A DNA stretch of 64,000 nt, taken from assembly GCA_017506865.1 (NCBI GenBank), contig JAFCMP010000526.1, forward strand, positions 372,001-436,000, given 5' to 3'. The translations under genes and the position numbers were made by a program. Source of the stretch: Tribonema minus (lineage: Eukaryota > Sar > Xanthophyceae > Tribonematales > Tribonemataceae). The notes under the pieces were generated by a model, which worked only from the letters and a program-made list of their open reading frames with translations, did not search any database and was not told the DNA's origin. Within the stretch, counting starts at the first letter, position 1. Each line of letters starts with the position of its first letter. Shown in pieces: positions 38,119 through 48,143 of this stretch.

Positions 38119-41100
38119 CTACAAGCCCAGCGACGCCAGCTCCTGCCGCAGCTCCTCCTCGCGCGCGAGCGCTGAGCGCTGCCCCTCGTCCAGCGCCTCG
38201 CCACGCGCCGCCTTCTCCTTGGTCGCCTCCAGCTGGCGCAGCTTCTTATTAAGGGCCTTGCGGCGCTTCTCGGGGTCCGCGCGCGCTGCCGCTGCCGCCG
38301 CTGCCGCGTCCGCCTCCGCTTTTTCCCGCGCCTCCTGCTCCGCCTTGGCCTTTTCGGCCGCCTGCGGGGCGTGGTAGTCATTGAATTCTGCTGCTCATTC
38401 ATGAAAACAGTGCGTGTCGTGCTGTTCATTCATGACAATAATGTGTGTCCTGCATACGTGCATCACTATAATCATTGATTTACCCCTGCCTCCTGTTTTG
38501 CCTTGGCGCTTTCGGCCGCCTGCGGAGTGAGGCAATTTCGCAGGTTGCGGGTAGAGGGCAGCCATGCAGGCCTTGATGTCCTGGAGCAAGTTCACACTTC
38601 AAGTGCACGCTGCAGTACGCAGGGCACGTCGCCTTGCGCTGCTGTCGATCGTGCTTGTTGTCTTTCTCTGCCGTACTTCGAGTGCTTCTTGTCTTTCTCC
38701 GCCTGCACTTCAGGTACTACACACTTCAAGTGCGTGCCGCAGCACGCAGGCACGCAGCGCTCAACTTGAGCTGCTGTCGCTCCTGCTTCTTGTCTCTCTC
38801 CGCCTGTACTTCAAGTACTGCACACTCCAAGTAAGTACTACACCACCTCAAATACTACACGCTTCAAGTACTACAAACTTCAAGTACTACAAACTTCAAG
38901 TGCGCTGCAGCAATATGCGCAGCACTCACCTTGCGCTGCTGTCGCTCCTTCTTCTTCTCCTTCTCGGCCTGCTTCGCGGCGGCGGCTGCGTCGCTGCTCA
39001 CCTCCTTTGCCACCTGCAGCAGCGAGGGGGGGGGGGAAGGGGGCAGCGGCACAAGTCAGTTCAACAAGCGACAAACAACAACATGCAGCTGACAGTATGG
39101 TGTCGGTACTGCGCATACCCTACATACTCGCCTCGCATGATGTAGGGGTTTTTCGCCGCTTAACAACAATAACATAGAGTACATACATGGCTGCGTCCTA
39201 GTCTCATGGCGGCGCGCTCCAAGCGGGGCAGTGGCGGAGGGAGCCGCGTCTGAGTCCCATCTGTGAACAGCTTTGTGCGCATCTGTGTATGCTCGAGATA
39301 CCCCAGCAGGGAAAGCGTGCAAGTGCTCAGTAGGACCATACGTGATGCATACGGCGACGTACAATATAGGTGATTCCGCCCCTCAAGCTGAAGTACATGC
39401 AGTACATGCATACATACGCCATGTTGTAGGTACCTACATACCTTGCCGGGCCCCACCACACATTTGCCCGCCCGCTCCGCCCTCCTCATAGCTCGCAGAG
39501 TGCATGTAACATACCTACCCCATGTGTGTACATGCACACATACATACCTTGCCAGGCCCCACCACGTTCCCCTCCCGCTCCGCCCTCATCATAGCCGCCA
39601 CAGACCCCCCTCCTCGTGCTGCGGGCGGCCGATATGCTGCCGGTTTGGTGGGGGAGTTGGCCCCCCCGGCCGCTGCCTTTTTACTGTCCGGCCCCTTCCT
39701 GCCTGGACTTGCTGCCCTGTCTTGATATGTGCCTGAAGTTTGACGCACCACAGGAAGCAAGGTGAGAGGGTGCAAAGGCGTAAAGGGGGCCCTGTTGCGC
39801 GCTGGCTGCATGCTGAGTACAAGTACTTGGCACTGTAAATACATGCGGAGCACTGTCACACAATTGCCAAGCGCTGCTTTCCAGCGCTGTCCGCCAACAC
39901 ACATCATACACAGTCGGCCACCACATGGCAGCCCTACACGCCGCCGCCGCGCACAGCTGCTGATGGTGTTGCGGAACACGTCGCGCAGCACGAGGCAACT
40001 GAACTACTGAGCACTACTGTCAAACGACAACCGGGCGCTGCAGCGCTGTGCTGCTGGTGCTGTCCCTGAAGATATTCGGCATGACCCCTGCAAATGATGA
40101 AAGTCAGTGAGTGCCGCCGTGCTGAGCTGTTGATGGTAGCTAAGCTGTCGATGCTGTCCCGAAAGCCGCGGGGCATTGCCATGGAGCTATGGAGCGCTGC
40201 CACAAGAACACTGCTGAGCGCTGCCAGTGACCACATCCGAGCGCTGCCACACCAGCGCCGAGCGATGCCACACAACTTCTGAGCGCTGCCACATGACCAC
40301 TTCTGAACGCTGCCACACAACTGCTGAGTGATGCCACAAAACTTCTGAGCGCTGCCATGTGACCACTTCTGAGCGCTGCCACATTGCTGCTGAACGATGC
40401 TGCACACACCACAACAACTGCTGAGCGCTGCCATATGACCAGTTCTGAGCGCTGCCACATCGCCTAAGCGACGTCACGCAACCCCTGAGCGCTGCCACAC
40501 AACAACTGCTGCCACACTACAACTGCTGCGCAACGACGCTAAGAGCGCTGCGGCCGAACGCTGCCACACACGACAACTGCACAGTGCTCACCCTCCGCGG
40601 CGGGCCGCCAGCAGGCGTCGTACAGGGTGTCGACGGCGCGGCTGTAGACGGGGCCGCTGCCGTTGTACTTGAAGACGTGGACGCCGTTGTCGACGTTCAT
40701 GCGCGGCGCGCACGTGGCCGTCATGAAGTAGCGGCTGTCGGGCGACCAGCCGTACTTGACCGCGCAGTGGCTCGCCGCGCTGCCCAGGAGCTGCCGGGGG
40801 GGGGTGGGGGGGGAGGGGGGGCGGGGGGGGGGGTTAAGAGGGGCTGGCGGGGGGGTAGGCAAGTATGTGTGTGTGCCAGGCGGGAGGCAGGGGTGGAGGT
40901 GAAACGGTCAGGGCGTCATGCGTTCGACTTTCCGTTCATTCAACAGAGATGCAGAGATGGCACACGGCCATAGCATCGTTCGTTCATGCGTGGGTTCGCA
41001 GACGGTGTCCAGAGGTCACAGACTGGGGCACCGCACCAGCACACTCATCGTCATTGATGGCGTTCCGGCACGACTTGTCACGGTTGAGAGCTCTGCACGC

Positions 41101-44100
41101 AAACGAGCTGTGTGGTGAAGCTTTAACTTCAACAGCCACACGACGCACCGCCGCGGCTGGCCCGCCGCAGACAGCAGGCAATGCACCAGTGTGAGTAAAA
41201 AAGGTCAACAAGTATTCAGTACAAGTATATAGTTGAGTATACTTGTAATGGCAGCGCGCCGAGCAATGGCCTGGCGGCAGCGCTCAGCAACGGGCGGTCA
41301 CAGCGCCTCTCAAGAGGAAAAGCGAATGTGACAGAGGCCACTTACTTCTCACCTTGCTGCGCCGCGTGTCCCACACCGAGAGGCAACCTTGAAGGACGTT
41401 CATTAATCAGTAGCTGCGCAAGAGCTGTGCACTATCCATCGAGTGGTGTGCCTCCGGTGTTCTGTGTCTCACACAGTACATCGCCGCTTCAGGTGGAAAC
41501 AAACGCGCCAAACTTCACTTCTCTCACTTTGCTGCGCCGCAGCAACGTTGATGTCGTCCTTCGGCGAAGCCCAGGGCTGCGGACGCCTACTTCTGAGCGA
41601 CTGGTGAGCAATGAAGCTGGCAGTTGCATGGCAAGTGCATGGCAGTGCTCACCTTGCTGCACCACCGCGTGTCCCAGAATGAGAGGCAACCTTGAAGGAC
41701 GTGTATTGAAATATCTCCGCAAGAGCTGCATGCTACCCAACGCGCAGTGCAACCTCAGTCGTGTTGTGTTTTACACGAGACACCGCCGCTTCAGGGGTAA
41801 ACAAACGCTATGACAGACTTCACGAGACATAGCCACTTTAGCGGAAAAGCAAACGCGACGAACTTCACTCGTCACCTTGCTGCGTCGTGTGTCCCAGAAG
41901 TCCATCTCGCCCGCCAGGTTGCCGAAGCCCGCGATGCAGAGGAACCGTCCGTGCGCGCTCCACGCGAGCGTGTTCCTGTGCGCCGTTCCGAACATGAACA
42001 CCTGGTCGCCCTTGGCGCTGTAGAGCGCCGTCTGCGTGGGCATGGTGCCCGCACACACGGCGAAGCGCCGGCCTGAACAGGGGGGGAGGAGGGGGGGGTG
42101 GGGGGGGGGTGAATTCAAAAATTATGAAGCGCCGGCCTGAAGAAGGGGGGGGGGGTTCATGGGGGTTGAATCAAGGGTGACAAACGCCGGCTTGAACGGG
42201 AGGGGGGGGGGGGGGGGGGGCTGGGGGCGGGGGTGCGTGAGGGTTGGACATCAGAGTTCAAGGGTGGAAATTGAATTACGGGCAAGAGGATGTCTGCTTC
42301 CGCCTTACGCGGCACCGTCGCTGTGACGGGAATCTGCCGGCCTGAGCGCGGCGGCGGGGGTTGGGATACATACATACATACACCCTGCATCAACAGCACC
42401 ACTGGTGGCCACAGCCCATGAGCACGCTACACATGCAACTGCTGCAACAGCTGATGCTTGTACACGTCAGACATGGGAATTTATGAGTTCATGTCCAAGT
42501 GCCCATACAATTCATCACCACATCAGCAGCAGTGGCGCCGGCGGCCCCCAGTGCAACTTCAAGGGCAACAACTTCAAGAGCGACGCACGTGCAGAGGAGG
42601 CGGGGTGACCACTGCAGGTTGCACCACCCCCTCCTTCGCCGGCGCGATGGCGCAGTCGTGCACAACTTCAGGAGCAACCGCTTCAAGAGTAACGCACCTG
42701 CAGAGGACGCCGGCGCCCACTGCATGTCGTGCACCGCCCCCTCCTTCGGCGGCGCGTTGGCGCTGTCGTGCACAACTTCAAGAGCAAAAACTTCAAAAGT
42801 GACGCACCTGCAGAAGAGGCGGGCGCCCACTGCACGTCGTGCACCGCCCCCTCCTTCGGAGGCGCAATAGCGCAGTCGTGCGAGCCATCCGAGTGCAGCA
42901 GGAAGATGCCCGAGCTGCCATAGTAGCTCTGCCCGGTGGCGTCCAAGTCAGTGCTCACCACGCCGACCAGCGCCGATCCATCTGGCGCCCTGCGTATTCA
43001 TCACGAAATGAACTTTATTTCAGAGAAATGCAAGTGTGCAACAGCTGCTGTGCGGGGGTGGGGGTGGCGGTGGATGGGGACAAGGGCATCAGTGACAAGT
43101 CTTTGAGAACTTCTTGTCCCAAATTGTGCATGTTCTTGGCGGTTGTGTTTGGGTACTGTAGTGCACATCTGATGCGTTGTCTGGTGTAAAATTGGGTGTA
43201 GAAGCTAGCAGATGTTGCCGCCAATTTCTTCTGCAGCCTTGCTCAGCACATGGCTGGTGAGGAAGCGAGCGCATGCCTCTAGTACAAGTCGCCGCACGAA
43301 ACTTGTTCTGTGCGCAGCAGTTGACGTTCTGCGCGACATTGTGGGCTTCTGCAAGCGACGATCCACATCAGTTCTGGGCACGCTTGTGGGCAGGCAGGAG
43401 GTAGGGTGGGTGGCAAGGGCGAGAGGGGGCGATAGGAAAAGCTGGGAACGGACCGGTCCGGTTGAGGAGGCGCACTTTGGCTTGAGCTGCCTCTCACACG
43501 CAAGCCATGGAGCCGAGCAGGTGCCGCAACCACAAAGCCACCTTCAACTTCAACCGCACCGCGCCGCCGCCACTCACCATAGGAAGCCGATCTCCTGGAC
43601 CTGGAAGCTGCGGCGGCACGCCATCACTGCAAGACACATGACATCCCTCATGCGCTGACAACCACAGGCGTTCAATGCAACTTCAAAGCTCAACTTCAAC
43701 TTCAACTGCACCGCGCCGCCACCCACCATCGGAAGCTGATCCCCTGCGCCTGGAAGCTGCTGCGGCTGGCTGTTGCCACGACAAACATGCCATCCAAAGC
43801 AGTGCTCAAGGCAACTTCAAAGCTAACTCCAACTTCAACCGCACCCCCACCGCCACCCACCATCGGAAGCTGATCTCCTGCGCCTGGAAGCTGCTGCGGC
43901 TCGCCGTTGCCACCATGGCAGCGCTGCCGTCGCTGCGATCGACTTGATAGATGGTCACGCGCGCCGGCTTGCCTTTGTGCTCCGCGACGAACGCGGCCAC
44001 GCGGAACGGCGCCGCGCCGGGGGCAACGCTGAAGCCGTTGAGCCGTGGCACGTCGGCGCTGCTGAGCGGTGCTGCGGTTTGAAAGCGGCCGTCAAAGATC

Positions 44101-46032
44101 TGCGGGAGAGGAGGGTGTGCAGAGGGCCCACATGGGAGTGTGTGTGAGCTGCTGGCGACGTTGAATGTCGTGCATAGACCACGTTGGCTCTGTTTCACGG
44201 CGGCGCTGCGGTTGCACAGCGGACGCTGGAGGCCTGCGCGAGGTTATGATGTGTGCGACGAGATGAAGTTGAAAAAACACCCAGGTTGTGAGACTTCAAC
44301 GCTCTGCTCAGAGAGTGCATGATTCAGCATGAACTCAGTCCCACCCACGCTGACAAAGCCATTGCAGGCAGGCACACAAAGGTGTTTCACCATCGTGAAG
44401 CGGCCAGTGCGAGCACAGATGATGTGGAGTGCAAGACATTTGCGCTGGTCAAAGTGTCAAGAGAGGTTTGCGATCAACCCCAGATACCTCCATCGGCTGA
44501 GCGTGTATGCAGGGCACTGGCGCTGAGGGCACCTGAAGTCAACGAAGTTGAACTTGCATTGTTGAAATACACCAAATGCTGGAGATGTCTTGTTGTGGAG
44601 ACAGCGTTCGCGACGGACAAGCAGGTCCTGTCCTCACGCGTTCAGGACATCTGCACGGGCACAAGGCTAAGCTTCGCTGGAGTTGAAGTTGTGCTCAAAT
44701 GTTCAACTCTAGGTTTGCTCTTGAATCATGATGCCTTGCTACCTGAAAGTGTTAAATTGTGTATGGCAAAGCGGCGCGCTGCCAGGGGCACTTGAAACCG
44801 ACTGATGTTGCAGGCTTGAGCAGCATGCGATTGCCGCTGAACATTAATGTCAAGCGCTGTCCTGTGTATGCTCGATCTCACCCTAACCCTGACCCTCAAT
44901 GCCGACGTGTACCGCGCGCAGCGAGAGCCGCAAGAGCGTTGTGTGCATGTTTGGGCTGACGTGGCATGCATCTGAAGCTGCGCCTATGGTGATTCAGTAG
45001 ACCTGCCGCGCGTGCCAAGGTTTACATGCACGTCGTTGTGCAGGAGAGTCCATGCGAGCATTCTCACACAAGAGAATATGGATGGCAATGCCACCATAGG
45101 TCACCTGCGCAGGGTCGGTCGTCAAGTTGCACCCACCGCCATCTGGCACGCACTGCTTCCTCCTCCTGTCAACATCGCTTCCTGCAAGCGCTACATGCGA
45201 TTGTCCGCTGAGACCAGTACAAAGCCTACAGCACTAGAACAACCAAGTAATGCCAGTGTGCTGTTGTGAAGGGTCGAAAGTACACCAGTATCCCTGTCCG
45301 CGCACGAGAGCAAGCCGGCAGTTGTGCAAGTGCCTCCCCTGAAAGAAAGCACTATTTACGTAGCTTCACACGCACGCTGTCGAGTTAAGTTAGCACTGCA
45401 CGGGGGCCTGCGCTCTTCAGAATATGACCAGCAGAGCAGGTCTACGCTTTCACTAGGCATGAGTGTCCAATCGTAGGATTGTCAGTCACCTGAATCTGGT
45501 CCGCCGTCGCCCTGGCTGCAACGCTCTCATCCGCGGTCCACTGCAGGCTGGGCCACGTCGCCTGCCTCAGCTGCTTCTGGCTGAGCCTCAGCACCTCCCT
45601 GCCGCTGGCCACCTCCCAGGCCACCAGATTCCCTGGTGCTCTGGGCTCCCCGTCCTGCGTCTTAGCGGGGTTCTGCCATGTGAGAAGATATGTGCCCAGA
45701 GGGCTGAAGCTCATGGCCTTGGCTGGCAGCGCCAGGCTGCACACGACCTCGCCGTCGTCCCCTCGTCTCACGGTGACAGCCTCCGAGGTCGCCACGGCGA
45801 TGAGTGACCCATCCTTGCTCCACTCCACCATGTCCGCGGACACGTGCGGGAAAGATTCGTCAGTGGCAACTGTGACCGCCAGATCGCCATCGTCTCTGCC
45901 CCTGGTGTTCGAGGGAGGGCCCGTCAGCATCTCCAGGCCGGCCTTGGAGCGCAGCAGCAGCTTCGTGGGCGGTGCATCGGCCACAGGAGATCCGCCGTCG
46001 TCGGCATCGGTGGGGCTTCCTGCAGCGGACAT
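38119..46032 (-). CDS. EIF2A: Eukaryotic translation initiation factor 2A (8 exons, 623 aa)
   Basis: Exons in transcription order: 46032-45490, 44099-43861, 42989-42808, 42072-41876, 40790-40592, 39732-39548, 39013-38930, 38361-38119. Junction phases are 0,2,1,0,1,0,0 and every one fits. The protein is a WD40-type beta-propeller followed by a charged tail. Family landmarks: STDLDATGQSYYG and EGAVHDVQWAP (exon 3), GDQVFMFGTAHRNT and CIAGFGNLAGEMDFWD (exon 4), TATCAPRMNVDNGVHVF and ACWRP (exon 5), AAYRPPAAR (exon 6). The last exon is a Lys/Glu-rich helix ending LRQELASLGL, like the eIF2A C-terminus. eIF2A is a cytosolic factor linked to non-AUG or stress-related initiation; it is distinct from eIF2-alpha. 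Length is close to the human protein (about 585). At least five of its exon edges have decaying copies in the adjoining intron. Confidence 0.95.
38485..38535 (-). repeat. Copy of the start of eIF2A exon 8 in the upstream intron
   Basis: The + strand segment with GCCTCCTG, TTTGCCTTGG and TTTCGGCCGCCTGCGG repeats the acceptor and first codons of exon 8 (38361 downwards), about 150 bp upstream in transcription. The match fades on both sides. Confidence 0.75.
38580..38860 (-). repeat. Two decaying copies of the end of eIF2A exon 7 in the downstream intron
   Basis: On the + strand, TTGCGCTGCTGTCG(C)TCC, then CTTCTT and CTCGGCCTG, mark exon 7 and its donor at 38930. Related segments recur near 38632-38710 and 38770-38830 with TTGAGCTGCTGTCGCTCC-like starts. 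ACTTCAAGT words separate the copies and also repeat many times at 38820-38900. Confidence 0.75.
39440..39500 (-). repeat. Copy of the end of eIF2A exon 6 and its donor
   Basis: The exon end at 39548 reads, on the + strand, TACATACCTTGCCAGGCCCC. The same junction with CTTGCCGGGCCCCACCAC and CGCTCCGCCCTC recurs at about 39437-39495, about 105 bp further into the intron. Confidence 0.8.
40185..40580. repeat. Minisatellite of TGAGCGCTGCCACA-type units in eIF2A intron 5
   Basis: About 14 copies of the core GAGCGCTGCCA, spaced 15-40 bp with short variable fillers such as CAACTTC and TGACCACTTC. The block lies within the intron 40591-39733 and runs up to the donor of exon 5. The same word recurs singly elsewhere in the window. 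Confidence 0.85.
41338..41712 (-). repeat. Three decaying copies of the end of eIF2A exon 4 in the downstream intron
   Basis: The true junction on the + strand is CACCTTGCTGCGTCGTGTG at 41874-41892. Related segments start near 41350, 41525 and 41650 (CACCTTGCTGCGCCGCGTG, CACTTTGCTGCGCCGC, CACCTTGCTGCACCACCGC). The first and third share GAGAGGCAACCTTGAAGGAC, and a CGCCGCTTCAGG flank is also repeated. Unit length is about 125-175 bp. Confidence 0.88.
42560..42800 (-). repeat. Two well-kept copies of the end of eIF2A exon 3 in the downstream intron
   Basis: Exon 3 ends at 42808 with CTCTTCTGCAG before GTGCGTC. Units of about 110-120 bp repeat this edge at about 42690-42775 and 42575-42660. Both keep GAGGGGGCGGTGC- or GGAGGGGGTGGTGC-like sequence, and the first copy still reads KEGAVHDMQWAPASSAG with a donor after it. 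Confidence 0.9.
43555..43795 (-). repeat. Two copies of the end of eIF2A exon 2 in the downstream intron
   Basis: Exon 2 ends at 43861; its + strand edge reads CACCCACCATCGGAAGCTGA. The same edge recurs near 43718-43790 (almost identical) and 43573-43640 (more diverged, CACTCACCATAGGAAGCCGA), each preceded by the CAACTTCAACTGCACCGCG type flank. Confidence 0.88.
44879..44898 (+). repeat. Short telomere-type tract in eIF2A intron 1
   Basis: Two to three CCCTAA/CCCTGA units inside the intron 45489-44100. Confidence 0.6.
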
Positions 46033-46287
46033 CCTGGGGTGTATGTTCAAGGAAGTTTGTGATGTTCAAGTTTCAGTTGAAGTGTGCGTTGAAGTGTCGA
46101 CAAGTGACGTGTGATTTTACTGGCTGGCCTCGTCTCTTTCCAGAGCTTCCTCAGTTGCACCTGAGAACACCTTGAAACTCTCCGGCAGGCTTCAGAGTCG
46201 AGGCATCACTGGTGCCGACCCAAAGGAGGTCTTCGAACCTCCATTAAGTTCAAGTGCGCCGCCTTTGAGCGGATCCCTGCAGCGGGC
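46033..46287. promoter_or_regulatory. Divergent intergenic region between eIF2A and the LYR-motif gene
   Basis: About 255 bp between the two start codons must hold both promoters or leaders. TTCAGTTGAAG-like words occur at 46070-46095. No core promoter box is convincing. Confidence 0.55.
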
Positions 46288-48143
46288 ATGCGCCCCCAAG
46301 TGAGAGACCTCTATAAGCGCTTTTTGATCGTCGGTGTGGACTACCCGCACCCGGAGGGTATGGCCTTTGTGCGACGGAAAGTCAAGGAAGCATTCCGGGA
46401 GAACGCGCACCTGACACATGAGGCAAGTCAAGCACAGCTGTCCAAGCGCGACTGCCTATCTGCGTCTTGCACTTAGCTTGCAAGGTTCGCCCCCCACCCC
46501 TTCCGCCACTGGTGTCTGGTGCTGCTGTCATGGGCCCATGTGATGCTGTAGTGCCTAGGCAGCTGTCGCTGGTTCAGGATCAGGGTCGCAATCAGAGTGA
46601 GGTGCGGCGTGCATGGCCCGGGTAAGCGCAGCAGGTGATGACGTGGGAGCACACCTAGTCACTGCAAAGACTCAAGCATTGATGTCACGGCACCAGGAGC
46701 TTTGCTGAGCAGTGGTGTCACACAGGGTCTGCATGAACCCCAGTCGCGTGGCGCCATCAGACCCTGCGCGCAGCACTCCGGGAGTTTTCCGCATGCTTCT
46801 GCGGTTCTACATCGCATCAGAGCTGCCGCTCATACACACATCTGTGCGTCACTGTCAGCTCCTGAAGGTCCACCACGCCAGCTCGCTGTTGCAATGTTCA
46901 GCACGCCGTACAAAGTGACAGCAGCTGGTCCTGAAGTGCGTGCGTCACTCAGCGATTCGCCGCGCTGCCCCAGCGAGCCAGACTCTGACTCATGTGCACA
47001 ACTCCGAGTCACAGGCGGACGTCAACAGAGCTGTGGGCAGGGGGCGCCGCGTCTGCAAGGACATTGTGGGGTTCATCCAGCTCAAGAAGTACAGGTGCTA
47101 GACTTGAAGTTTACACAATTGTTCAGAGTTGAGCTCTGAATTTCAAGTTGAGCATATGCGTGGTGGCCCTGTCTCTTCAATGATGCATCGATAATCATGG
47201 CCGCCCCCACTCGTTGTGTCTGTGCCTGTATACATATATACCCCAAGGGAACACACACATACATACAGTGCTGTGAAGCCAATTGGACAGAAAGTTGTTG
47301 CCTGAGTTGAGGATGGTGCATTCAGCAACCTGCGCATGTAATTTGCTTGTGGGCTGCATCAGTGCTGTTGCGGCGGCTACTTTCTCGCGCCATCCAATGT
47401 TACGCTGCGGTGTGTAGCAGCAGCAGCAGCGTTGAGTTCTTGTATGCAATGTCGAAGATGAGCGGTTCCTAGTTCTTGATGGGCACTCCGCATCATGATC
47501 TTTGGTGCAACCTGAATGTAGTATACAGTACATGCTTCCATTCACTACTGGGTTAAGTGTGTGTGTGTGTGTGACCCATGTTGTGACCCATATTGCGTCG
47601 CATTGTTGCGTCGCATTGCTTGTAGTTACGCTTGTTAGAACATGCTGCCTCCCCCCAGTCTGTGCATCAGTGCATAATGTGCTCAAGGCACGCGCTGCAA
47701 CCGCTCCATGAGAGGATATCTCACTGTGTCAGTGGGTTGGTGACAGGTGCACGGTTGCCTCTATCCCCCAAACGTCATGGCTGTGCGTGACTGTAACCCT
47801 AACCCTAACCCTAACCCTAACCCTAAGTGGCAGTCAGAGGTGAGGCTAGGTGTGTCAATAGACACAACGGCATAATACAGCTCAGAGCTGCGTCTCGCCT
47901 TGGTAACCTGCGCGTGCATCATTGTGGCAAGAATCAGCATGCAGAACACGCGCTTGCATTACGTATTTGTTGTCATCAACCTGACCCTAACCGAACCCTA
48001 ACCGTAACCTTAATCCTGTCACTCTCATCTCCGCTGCTGCTTCATACCTGGCCCTTTTACGCAGAGCCATGCGAGAGCGCTACGGTATCAAGGAGGAGGA
48101 CAAGGCCAGAGAAGCGGAGGCCTACGACTTCCATGCCAAATAG
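46288..48143 (+). CDS. LYR-motif mitochondrial protein, LYRM5/ETFRF1 type (3 exons, 97 aa)
   Basis: Exons 46288-46422, 47015-47094 and 48065-48143 join in phases 0 and 2. The N-terminus reads RPQVRDLYKRFLIVGVDYP (LYR-type motif as LYK), then FVRRKVKEAFREN. The middle exon reads GRRVCKDIVGFIQLKKYR and the last AMRERYGIKEEDKAREAEAY. This order and the length match LYRM5/ETFRF1, which acts in the mitochondrial matrix on electron-transfer flavoprotein; LYR proteins pair with the acyl carrier protein. The first intron uses a GC donor (GCAAGT) because no GT donor nearby keeps the phase. The second intron (47095-48064) contains two telomere-type tracts. The exact start of exon 2 could be 47009 instead of 47015. 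Confidence 0.88.
47793..47827 (+). repeat. Interstitial telomere-type tract in intron 2 of the LYR-motif gene
   Basis: Five to six uninterrupted CCCTAA units, the longest perfect tract of this orientation in the window. Confidence 0.93.
47979..48014 (+). repeat. Degenerate telomere-type tract near the last exon of the LYR-motif gene
   Basis: Units of the form CCCTAACC, GAACCCTAACC and GTAACC, about 50-80 bp before the acceptor at 48064. Confidence 0.75.

Noticed and set aside
47793-47827. A chromosome end suggested by telomere repeats
   Set aside because: Tracts are short, in both orientations, and lie within intact genes that continue on both sides.
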